DNA of 56,836 nt. It comes from Diphasiastrum complanatum (taxonomy: Eukaryota > Streptophyta > Lycopodiopsida > Lycopodiales > Lycopodiaceae). Position 1 is the first letter of the stretch. Each line of letters opens with the position of its first letter. Made by a program: the position numbers and the translations under genes. The notes under the pieces are model-generated. The model saw only the letters and a list, made by a program, of their open reading frames with translations, searched no databases and was not told the origin of the DNA. Positions 11,955 to 23,900 of the stretch are shown here, piece by piece. The DNA lies in NCBI GenBank assembly GCA_029204225.1, contig CM055095.1, positions 38,489,305 to 38,546,140 of the forward strand. Reading direction: 5' to 3'.

Positions 11955-12266
11955 AGATACATTTGTATTGTAGTTAGTGAGTTTTTACTTTCAGTACACA
12001 CTATAGTGACGAGGGCCACATTGACGTCACTCGAGTTTAGTGAGTTTGGATGGTTGTCCTGTAACGAGGACCGTCTTATCATGCAATGGTACTCCCCAAA
12101 AAACTAGTGCTTCCTATATGTACTTGTTTTTCATTCTGTTATATTATACACTTCATATGTGTTGCTTGAGAAGAGGTGTGCTATTTCTTTCAGCTCTTTA
12201 CGATTCCCGATTGATTTTGGTAGCTTGTCTAATTCATAGTGTAAACTGCATAATTGACCATTTACA

Positions 12267-12279
12267 TGGTATCAAAGCC
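12267..12279 (+). mobile_element. Copia-type primer-binding site with preceding LTR end
   Basis: TGGTATCAAAGCC resembles the initiator-Met-tRNA primer-binding site of plant Ty1/copia elements. It directly follows sequence ending TTTACA, as an LTR end should. No convincing gag follows, so this is a remnant. The left LTR boundary is not clear. Confidence 0.55.
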
Positions 12280-13193
12280 TTGGTCAGGTGCAAATTTGTA
12301 GCTATCAGAAGCCGATTTTTGGAAGAATTTGAAGAACCGTTACAGTTGATTGACCGGGCTATCAAATTCATTTTGAGAAATCATTAAGCAAAGAGCTTAC
12401 CTTCATAGCACTATACCAAGACAAGGCAATTTACAAGATTATATTTAGTGGAAATATGACATTTTTTTTAAATTTATCAAATTTTTGTAAGAAATGTGGT
12501 TTTTCCTACGGAAGCAAACTATCTGCAATCAATACTGCACCAAATCACATATTGTTAGTTCTATTGAAAAGTCAATGGCAAGGCGACCTCAAGGGGGTGA
12601 ACATCTGTAAGAAAAATCTTAGAGAAAGGCTAAGAAAAGCTTGAGAAGTGAAAATTTTTGTTAGCACATAGCTATTGTCAGATGTCGTGATTGGCCACAA
12701 GCCAGCTAGAAAACAGGAGGTGATTGGGATGTAGATTTTCACTGGGATCATACATTCATTCCATTCCATCTATTTCATTGTGTATTGTAGGTACAATATT
12801 CTCCTTTATGCTTTGATCAATCTCATTCCCTTACGGAATCATGGTGGGTGATCCCAACAAAATATTAGATGAATATGAGTTGTGGATATTAAACGTTTTG
12901 GTTGTCAAAGATGCATAGAATGCAGATGTAATATGTATGGAAAGCCACTCAAGAGTTATGTGGGAGAATTGAAATGTTGAACAAATTTTCTCATTGCATA
13001 TGGATGTGTTTGTGTGGTGAGTTTCAAAACCAAGGCCAAAAATTTGGTTGACTTTATAGACGCCATTGTTGTTAGTCAAGATAAAAATAGGGTTGTAGCT
13101 TTCGTCGTAACCTTCTCTGAGAAATGATTCTTTTGGAGATTGTTTCACATATTTGTGACAACCATCCAATGATGGAGATAGATTTCATAGAAA
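12280..13193. other. Probable copia remnant or intergenic, no clear domain
   Basis: Sequence after the primer-binding site has many stops in all frames, and no gag motif was recognised. Confidence 0.35.
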
Positions 13194-13800
13194 CACTACC
13201 ATACCAAGGAGACACAGCGATGTTTAAGGCATTTTTAGCAACAAATATGGCCTTAACAAATGTCCCTATAAACATCACTATCGTCTTTTTTAAGCGTCGC
13301 TAATGGACCATCGTTATGCGACATAGCAACGATGAAACTAACAAAGTTAGCATCATTTTTGCGACATCTCTAACTGTCTTTTAGTGACGATTGTCCGCCG
13401 TCGCTAAGCGTCAATGCAATGGTGATTTTTGGGAAAAAAACGTTGCCACTCGACGTGCATTCAAAATTACCATTGACCATTGCCGGGTTACGACTACAGT
13501 GACAATTAATTGTTGTTATATAGCTGAATCATTTTTTAGCGCAAAATTCAAAATCAAATGAACGTTGTTGGGCGACATATACTAATGTCGCTTAAATGTC
13601 ACTAACCCTCTCAAGTCTTTTTTCTGAGAAAATATACAGTGTTGCCGAGTGTTACTTAAAAGTCGCCCAACGACGATTATTTGGGTATGCAAAGAAAATA
13701 GAACGACATTTTTGTGACGTTTGCTCAAATGTCGAAAAAACCTCACCATTAAGTCTTTAGGGTTTTAGTTAAACGTCGCCCAACGACATTTAATTTGGAT
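13194..13800. mobile_element. CACTA-like element terminus with subterminal repeats
   Basis: The block starts with CACTACCATACC. For about 600 bp it is packed with short words in both orientations such as GTCGCTAA, GCGACAT, AACGTCGCCCAACGACA and TGTCGC. Dense bidirectional repeats next to a CACTA terminus are characteristic of CACTA (En/Spm) elements. A matching GTAGTG end with the expected 3-bp target duplication was not found, so only the left end is supported. Confidence 0.6.
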
Positions 13801-16092
13801 TAAAAAATATTTGGGGGGCCACAAATGCCCATTTGCACCCATGAGGCCCCATTTTTTTTGTTTGGAAAATACAAAGCATTGCTGAAATCCATCAATTTTT
13901 TTTCTTGGCTATATTTGTAGGAGTCTGGGCTCGCACATGTGTTGGAACTTGCTTGATTTAGATCAACAGGTAGTAAGATTAAGGAGAAGCCTAGAAGAAG
14001 TCACTCAGAGCCATATACCTCAGTATGATCAAGGAGACATTGGTCTCAGGTTCTGAGCGACGACTTAGGGACATGCTTGTAGTGGCATGATGCCGAGTGG
14101 CACATAGCCACGGAGAGCGAGCAGATGCTAGGAGAAGAGGCCGGTAATGCTTTGACAATCTGCTTGGATAGTAGGATGATGACTAGGATTGGAGACATCC
14201 GATAAGCTCAATGAGTGTATGACGAGTCCATTGGGGTGGCACTCAAGGAGATTGCCGAATGCTCAAGTATGATACGTCATTTGATGTATGGACAATGTTC
14301 TTCAACTGGTGCATAAGTTATTGTGTGTGGACCTTATTATAGGTCAGACCTACTTGGAGGTAGGTGGCATGGATTGTATCACGATAAACAATTCATTTAT
14401 TCTAGGTATGCTAGAATGCAAGAATGTGACTAGATTAAGAATTAAGCTCTTAAAGATCACTCAAACCTCACGAAATGGGTTCAATATGATACTGTAAAAC
14501 ATCATACACATGAATAAGATACAAGAAATTACTCATTAAGATTGAATACAAGCTTAGATAACTTACTCAAAAAATAGAGGTAAAAAATCAATGTTCTTCA
14601 TTATTGTTTTGATCAAAATGATGGATGTTCATATAGATCCACACCATCTTGGTTTTCCAGCCTTCTCCCCATCACTTATGACCTGAAAATGGGGTACCTA
14701 ATCCTAAATCCAAAAATTATTTGACCTATGTTGAGTCACCAACCTCAAGATGCCTTTTTCTCTAGATTCTCTACAAAATAGGAAGCTCAATTTTCTCCAC
14801 TACAAGACAATATTGACTCACCCTTTACATGATTGTGGCCCTATTATATACAAAATAAGTATAGTACATTAAAGTGAAGGCCTTGGTCCACTTGCCATGC
14901 CAAACTATCCATAAATGACTAAAACTAGTCAAGACAATTTTGCAATTTTCACACTTCTTGGAGTAGTTCTAGTGGTAGAAGTCAAAGACTACAAGACTAT
15001 GGCTCTACAAGGAGGACTTTCTAACTCTATTGACAATTGTTGTTTCATATGACTTTCCAAGATTTTAGTTGACAGTAGCAAGCTCCGCTTTGATCAAAAA
15101 TGTTTATTTTGGGTTTTGACTCCCATAATATATGGAATCAAACTCCTTAAATCTTATACTAGAGCATCGCTTACAATTTCTTCAATCATTTAACATAATA
15201 CTTGTCTTCCATAGGATTTCGCAATCAGATTATGTAAATATGAATCTTCATGTTTGATGATGTTATTTGAAATGGCAAAGAATTTGGTTACTACAAAATG
15301 GCTGCTTTCAAAAGTGAAGAATGAGGAAACATATTAACATGTAGCCTACCTTCTTCCTATGGAGCCCCCATAAATTCAAATTTCAAAGCTTCAATGAAAC
15401 TAAATAATGACTTACCAAACTATGGTGTTATTCATTTCACAAATGTGAAACAATGCTTCTCAAATTAAAAGGTGAACGGGCAATTAAACAAGAGATTATA
15501 GTTAGAAATAAATATTTGCAGGAGGATATGAAAGTGACCTCCAGCACATGTACCATGATTTCCATCATGATTTCTCAGCTATAAACCTCACTTGGAGCAT
15601 GAATTTCAACATTTTTTAAGAACTAGCAACTTTAACTTACCCCTAAAAATGAATTACTCTACCAAGATTCTTAAAAGCTCATTTTGATTATGCATTTTCT
15701 ATATTACAAGAACACTGATGCCACTAGTTTTAAAAAGTGGTACTGTACTAGAATTTACGAGGACGAATAGTTGCATAGAACAATCACCTTCACATAAAAG
15801 TAGGAGGTTTCAAGTTAAAGCCTCACTAAAAATCACACGTCACTACAAGTCTTCTTCAGTTACCATGGCACAAAACTTCATCAACCGATGGAGAACCATC
15901 ATGGGGTTCTAGCTATAGTGATTGATCAGGTGCAAAGTACTGAATCATTGCATCTAATTTCAGAGACAAGGGCTACAATCGTCAGTAAATTAACGTCCCT
16001 TTCTTCATTTTCCAGAAGAAAAGCTTGTGATTCAGCATGCTGTTTTCTTAATAATCAAGGCAAGTAACATGACTTACTTGAAACAATGGAAG
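13801..16092. other. Possible CACTA interior, otherwise no recognisable gene
   Basis: At 13900-14290 the base composition is richer and suggests former coding sequence (an RRSLEEVTQSHIPQYDQ-like frame), possibly a decayed coiled-coil transposon protein. The rest is AT-rich without recognised motifs. Confidence 0.35.
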
Positions 16093-16286
16093 CACAGGTC
16101 CCGCGGATCCCGGTACCGCAGGACCATATATGGTACCGCGGTACCATATCGGTCGGCGGTACCAAATTTTTTTTTTTTTTTTTTTTTTTTGCGAAAATAA
16201 CACGGGAAATTTATTTATTTATTTATTTTTATATTATGGTACCGCGGATCCCAGGGCGGTACCAATGGTACCGCCGGGGTACTATG
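16093..16286. mobile_element. 194-bp GC-ended MITE, hAT type
   Basis: Perfect 8-bp target duplication AATGGAAG (16085-16092 and 16287-16294). The left end reads CACAGGTCCCGCGGATCC. The right end, reverse-complemented, reads CATAGTACCCCGGCGGTACC. Subterminal zones are built from GGTACCGCGG/GGTACC palindromes in both orientations around a T homopolymer. The ends resemble the CATAG ends of the larger hAT elements here, but the subterminal words are different. Confidence 0.8.
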
Positions 16287-16294
16287 AATGGAAG

Positions 16295-17901
16295 TTAAAA
16301 ATTTGGACTTTAATTTCCTTTCCTGCTTGTATTAAAAAGCTTTTTAGACAACTTTTACCCAATACTTCGAAGAACTCTTCTGTGAGCTCTTGGCTGCCAA
16401 GAGGATAAGGTACGACTCGAACTTTAGTCAACCAAAAGGGACTTGAGGTGCTCCATCACCACTCCTGCCTTGTGGTAGATCTTGTGCCAAGGGAGTGATG
16501 GGAGACTGAAGCACTTATTAAACCGTGTAGAGTCGAGGGGTTCAACTACTTGACCAGTTCCCTTGTAGTACTAAACCTTCGGAAAAGAGACTCAAATCTT
16601 ATCAACCCATAGGTACAACGACTTATGGCAACAAGAGAAAAGTTGGACTCTCCATCTCAGACTCAAAGGATGGAACTATCTTTGTTGCACTTGGAGAAGG
16701 AAAATATCAAACTCCATCATAGAGTATTGCATATTTCGCTGATGTTATCTTTAAGATGTGGTAATTCATACAATCAGAACCAAGTGTGACACAAAGAATG
16801 GACCAACACTTTGAGAAGGATAACATCAAAATCTATCAATTAGAGCATATTTCAGCACTATTCTCTAGTTATGATTTGTGATCGTTCATGACAATCACCA
16901 ACAATCTTGAACCAACAGATTCCAGAATAAAACATAGGAAAGCTGGGAACTGTTATAGGTGAAACAGGTAATGAAAGTTTCCATAAATAATGTTAGTGCC
17001 ACACTTTAAACCTAACCCTAGGCTTCCAAAATAGCTTAAGGGACATTGATTTTAGTAAAAATGTACCAACTCTCCTTTAAATTACGCATATCAGTCTCAA
17101 TGATGATATATGGAAAGTCCATGTGCCTAGAGAGCCCAGAAAATCGACTGGCAATGGTGTCAAACCTACAGCTTTTTCAAGATATCATGGTCCAATATGG
17201 TCAGAAAGGCTCATGCTTGGACTAATTGATATATCTTACAATGAACATCAGCACTTTCTTTCTTCCAGATAGATATTTTTTTCCTCTCAACTGGTTAGCA
17301 TCCCATGAATTCGTAGACAAATTTGAGGCCTAAACTTTTAAGACCCAAATATTTGTGCATAGAGAACCCTAAAAAGAGCTTACTTTGGTAAGAGGAATGC
17401 TTTTTCTGTGCCCACTTTGTAAACAAGGTTATATCTATGTACTCACTTTGTAAAAGAGGCTATCTTTGCACATATGCCTCATCAATACACATTACAAGAC
17501 ATTATATATGGACTTCTTGAGACATAAAAAGGTCGGTGGGGGGGAAGGGGCATGTGGTGGTGCATATTCCCAGTCAACTGGTAAGGAAAAAGGGGTTGCA
17601 CCACTTAAATTTACAACATTGACTTCGGCCTCGTACTTTGACAGAGTTTATAGACTTCCCTTGAATCTGTCTGCAGCATTTATTGATTAAACTAGTTCTG
17701 CTGTATCACTTTCAGACTAAAGGACTTTGTCTGACTCATTGAAAATAAAAACATTCTGTACTTGGAAGTATAAGCTTGTGTCTAGCTTTTGCTTTCCAGT
17801 GAAAAAGCAGAACATGCTGAAACGAAGAGAATGTCGGTTACAATCAGCCTAGGGGAGCCTGATGGCCATTGATTTTAATGGTGAGGGACCCACTTATACT
17901 C
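16295..17901. other. Intergenic, downstream of YCF23
   Basis: AT-rich, no recognised coding motif on either strand. The YCF23 3' UTR must lie just left of 17902. Confidence 0.4.
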
Positions 17902-20900
17902 CTAAAGAGCTATAAGAGACAGACTTCTTGAGGAACGTGAAAGCAGGCCTAAAGCATCAGCAATACTTCGAACTGCTGCGACCATTGCAATCTGATCATT
18001 CAACTTATTTACTGCAGAACCCACTCCCTGCACGGCCCCCAACCAATCACCAATCACCAATGATTAACAGCAGTAATGTTTATGATAATCTAAAACACCA
18101 AAACAAAGATACAAAGACCATTTGAAAATGACTTCCGTTGCTACTGGAGAAAGTAAGCTAGGAAGCTTCTCATTGGACTCACAAACACAGATGTAATTTG
18201 TCCCTTTTCAGATGTATTGAGCACCAAGACTGAAATGGAGCCAAACATAAAGATTAAATCATCATACCACACCAGATGCTCCAGCAGCTATAGCCATTGA
18301 AGCTGTGACAACACTAAGTCCAGAAGCGCACATCACCGGGACTTTTACTGCTTTTGAGATCAAATAAGCAGCAGCTAAGGTTGGAGTGGCCTGCATGAGG
18401 AAACTTTCAATATTGCCATGGGTAGAAAGCTTACCCTTCTTCATGAATATAACTTAGCTTAATGGTAGCCCCACGAATAAGTAAAAGCTCATTCTGTTAG
18501 ATAGAAATTTTTTTTGCTAATAAAATGGTCTGCTCTGCCTGTTCGATAACAATATGAAGTTGCAATCTTACACATGTTGATAAAGTAACAATATTTTCAT
18601 CATATTCTCTTTTGAAACACTCAACAGAAAATATGTTCAGCTTTCTGAAAGCTATACTTGAATTTTTTACTGTTTTCAATCATGGTAGGAATGTAGTGGC
18701 TGTTCTCAATGATGATTTCCCATGATAATTTTTTTGTCTATTATTCGTAGCCACATTCACTAAAAAGATTTTGTTACAATACGTTTTCATATATTCATAG
18801 ACCCTTTTATCTCCAGCCTTGCTCTTTAGACATATAATGACGAAGGCACATATGCTGCAGGTCAAGACACACTAAACACAGAAATTGTTGTGATCATAAG
18901 TTTTAAGATAATTCGACACCTTGCATTAGTGACAAATCCTGACGTCAAGATGTTCTCATTCTGGGCGACTAACTCAAGCTACTTAATAAGAAGAATTTAG
19001 AAAGGAAACTTTCAGCTCGAGCATTTATATTTGGACCCCTTCTTACCCATATAATTTACAATATCAAAGAAAGCTCTCCCAATTCAGTTCAACAACCATA
19101 TTTCTATCTAGTAGGTATGACAGGTTGTAGGACCCTACAAATACCCTGTTGAGAATTGATTTGTCAGTTTGCTTTGTGGAGTCTTTGAGTGCTCTCCATC
19201 ATGAGGAGATCTCAGTAGCAGGGCTACCTTCTAGAACAATGCTGCAGTCCAATGTCAATTGTTCTGTGCTTCCTTGCTGGAAATCAGTACTTCATTGGCA
19301 TTTACTGCTAATTTCAAGTACTCTTGATGCTGCCTTATGATTGTGTCCATAGCTTGGCAACATAGCACTTTTCAAGGCATAGTGGAGTTTTTTCAGAGGA
19401 GAAAAATCAGTCCTGATGGAGAGCGCTAACCCTAGTTCCTTTTGTTCTTAACAAAGAAAATGCTAGCCTCAACAGTTGCTAGAAAAAGGGCATTAAAGCC
19501 AATTTATTTGCAAGGAAGGCACTAACTCTAATTTGGGTAGCTGAAAAAAGGGACAGTATTCCAAGTAACTGCTAGAAGAGCGACATAAGCCCCAACTTGG
19601 TGAAGAAAAGAGGGTGCTAACCCAAATACTTTGTCCTATTCTATGCTGCTTCAAAAATTAGGCAGCTCTGGCTATGTTTTGTTTTTTGAATCTTCAAGTG
19701 ATTCACAAATAAGACCTATAGATAATGTGCTGCAACTAGGGCATTTGGTGTAAAAATGATATCAGATAAGCCACAGTCCTTTTCAAGTTTTTTTTTTGGT
19801 CTCATGTAGGAGTAGAAAACTTAAGCTTTTGATCCAACTCCGATAGCATGTGGCTTGAACTCTGTTCCACAAAGGAGCTAGAGTCAATGTTGTAACTCAA
19901 GATCATAACGAATAAGAGTATTTTTCTCATTGCATCAATAGACAGATTCTCAATTTTGTCAAGCGGCTCATTGAGTTCAGCATCCAACATCCTTCATAGA
20001 AGTAGACAACTATGGCCTATTTAGACCAAAAAATAACTGGAAATACCATAATATTGGTGTCTCTATTTCAGGAGGTGTGACACATGCAATGCTGATGCAC
20101 AATTTCAGCTTTCTAGTACAGTACAGTTCAGCGCATTGATGGGTTATAAATATAGTCCGACAAGAATTATTGCACGAAAATTACTTTTTCAATAAGACCG
20201 TGAACTCCTGGCATTAGTGGAGTTGAACCAGATCCTCCCTCTGTTTGAATGATATCTGCACCTTCAGCTTCTAACACCTCTGCAAGCTTGACCTATAAAG
20301 CAAATAGCAAATCAATACGTAAATATTATTAGTCGCACATGTAAACTTGTCAAAGCATAAGCATGTCAAAGAAAACTCGAACTTGTCATTAGCAGTACTA
20401 AGAGGTCAAGTAAAGAAGACAATCTGACTTTCTCCCATTGCATATGTAAACTTGTCAAAGCATAAGCATGTCAAAGAAAACTCGAACTTGTCATTAGCAG
20501 TACTAAGAGGTCAAGTAAAGAAGACAATCTGACTTTCTCCCATTGCATCTTTATAGAGTTGAAGTGCAGCATGGGAAGTGACTAGAGAGGAAGCATGGAA
20601 AACTAAAAGCAGGGCATCCTCTGGAGACTCCTGGAGGTATCAAACACAACGAGGACTGAAGCAGAGGGAAAGCCAGGTACATTTATACATTTTTCTGGTT
20701 GTCCCTGATACAAACCTGTATCAAAGAAAAATATCTGACTTTTATGAGTTTAAATCGATTGTTGTATGGCTCATTTTATGATGAATCAATTTCTGGCTTT
20801 GGAGACTCCTGGAGATATCAAACACATTGAGGACTGAGGAATAGGGAAAGCCAGGTACGTTTACTTACATTTTTCTGGCTGTCTCTGATAAAAACCTGTA

Positions 20901-23900
20901 ACAATGAAAACTATCTGACTTTTATGAGCTTGAATCGATTGATCTATGGCTCACTTTTTGATGAATCAATTTCTGGCTTTGTTTTATATACCTCTATAAC
21001 AAAATTCCTCACTTTGGTAAAGCTTCGGTTAGCTAGCTTTGATGTGAGTTGCAGTATGGATTGTAGTCACAAACTGCTAATTTGTCTAGTTTTCTGATGA
21101 GAAAGCATGTAGGTCAACGGTCAACCTAATTTTTCTCTGTTGCTCACCATCAAAGTTAGCATTATCTGTAAACAAATTTTGCTCCTTGCAAAAGCTGCTG
21201 AAGAACCTCCTCTGAAAAGTTCCAGCAACAACAAATTTCTGATACTAGCACAAGGGTCCTACAGTCTAGGAAATGGCAGGGCATATACCACAAGAAGATG
21301 GCCAAGCTGTTCCAAATATAGGGACAAATACTCTTAACATATCAGGGAACATTTAAGTAGCCCATGAATCCTACAAGTAAATATTATCATACCTGTTCGT
21401 CCAGAGAAAGAGTGTGTGGCACAGTGACAGAAAGAACAATGTTTGGGAGATATCTTCTTGTTTTTTTTGTAAGCTCCAAAATCTGCAACATACACAAGCT
21501 TGAATGACAGCATATCCTGTCCCTATCTGCAGCACTAAAAACTTAAGGATTCCAAATATTTACAAGCAGGTCAGACGTACTAATATTAGTTTTAGAACCT
21601 ATAGAAAAAATCTATATTGTCTAGCACAGGTCTGATTTTGAGAGAAATGAAAATCTTAAAAAATCTATGTCTATAATACTATATAAGAAAGTAATTTGCA
21701 CCAATCACTTGATAAAAAATTGTTCCAGGCACAAATAACAAGCTTTTTTCCTACAACACCAAAATTGCCAAATCTAGTCCATCCATGGTAAAGACTTAGG
21801 TTCTAGGTACATTCCAGAAATTAGAAAACTGTTTCCACTCTCCTTTTTTCTGCCTTTATTGCTTGCATATTTTACAAGCAGTACTGGACAACATTTACTG
21901 GTAGTTGACGGCCCATAGTTGCCCATTCTGGAAAGGAACGCGTTCTGTTCCAGAACTTGACCAGAAATTTCTTTTTTAAAATACGTAATTTTTTAGTGGA
22001 TCAATTTGAGCTGCAAGAATTTCATTCATTGTTTGCCAGATCAAGCTGGTCCTTATGATCGCCCCAGTGCTCGCCGTGGAGGTCGTTCATCCAGATTTCT
22101 GATATCTAGTAGGTGGCACTTTAATCATGTAGGATCGCGATTTGCCATTATGGATTACTCATGAATCTGATCACCCCAGTGCTGGCCGTGGAGGTAGCTC
22201 ATCCAGATTTCTGATGTCTAGCAGGTGGCACTTTAATCATGTAGCCTATGCGCAGCAGGCCCAAATGGCAATTATGGATTACTCATGAATCTGATGTAGT
22301 AGTTCAATTACTCAGCAGCCCCGTATGGATAACCACATATCAGATGCAGCTGTCTCTTATGTGTAGCTTTTCTGATTTGTTGATAGTTGATGGCCATCTT
22401 AACTATATCAGTCAATTTTAATTTAGAGCTAATAAAAAAAAAATGTTCCGACCCAGTACATTCCGGAATGTACTGTACGTTCCAGCCCAAAAGGGTCAGA
22501 ACGGGTTTCTAAGGTTGACACCTACTTTTGAGATCATTTTGAGGCCTATTTCATACAGCAGCAGTTGTGGACAACATATACAACCTCTAGTGCCTGTTTT
22601 GCAGCCGTATTTCAACACTTCTCTCCTGTTTCCTTTGACAAACTTTTTAAGCATATGTGTACAGGCTTTCTAGCTCTTCAGCATGTTAATGTTGTTTTTG
22701 ACACATTTGAGATCTAAACTTTGAGTAAAAACATTATTTCAAATCATTTTTTTCAGCCTCCAAACATAGCACGCCGGTGTGCAAAGTAAATCAGCTAGAA
22801 ATTTGTTTTTTTCAGCATTCAAAGATAGCACGCTGGCGTGACAAATGGAACAAGAATTTTTTTTTTGCAGCAGGATCAAGTTGCAAGCCGCCGTGCTATC
22901 TTTGGACGCTAAAAAATAATATTCATTTAAAATTTTTCCTACTTTGGTATTCCATTGTGGGATTTTTAATTATGTACCAAACGACAATTCTAAATGATAA
23001 ATATTCAACTAGTCGCATAAAAAAGGTAGCACGCCATGTGCTATCTTTTTGTTGAATCATGGCAAGCAAAATACTCGACTCCCAAAAAATTTACACGCAA
23101 AATGCCAAGTCCCCTTCAAGACCATCTGCATGCCCACCTTTCTCATGCTCAGTCATTTGTATTGCTTCATCTGTTTCTCCAACTGCTCCACCTCCTCCAT
23201 CTACTAAGCCTTGAGCTCTTTTTGCACCTTGACCTACATTCTTCCGTGAACATAGCCTAGCAGAGATTGCCGAGATCCACAAGAGACGCTTGTGTGAGTG
23301 TAAGAGCCCAAACAACATGGCTAGAGATTTCCAGCAGCCCCCTAGTGCTACTACTGCCATACATTTTCATGAGGCTAAGGATATTGATGTCTTTGAACTT
23401 GATAGCGATATCTTGGACAAATTTCTTGATCCCACTATTATTTCCCCTTCTAATTCTGCGAAGTGTCATGTGTAGCTCACATATGCTACTTGGGTTGGCC
23501 AGCCTGGTCCTCCTCACATTTGCCTGTGGGTTCGCATTATTGGCAGAGAGCTCATAGTCTTGGTTAATATTCACAAAATGCATTCTTTTTTTAGCAATCA
23601 TGTTCCATCTCAAATTCGGGCTACTCCTGTGGATGCTTCTTGGACATTGCGTGTTGAGATTGCTAGTGCACATTCCTTTTTCATTACTCAGATTGTCCAG
23701 CATGTCCATTTCAGATTGGTGGTTTTGTTGGCCAGACAGATTTCTATATCATTCTTATAGAGCTCTATGACATGATTCTTGGTGCCAATTGATTCACTTC
23801 CTTGGGGCCTAGACAAGGTTCGGTGATCAGAAGTTTGTGTGGCTGGTCAAAAGGAATTGAAGTATAGCTAATAGATATATAGATAATTTGATAGCTTGAA

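Noticed and set aside
20341-20550. CRISPR-like direct repeat array
   Set aside because: Only two adjacent copies with no spacers, in a plant intron; a simple tandem duplication.
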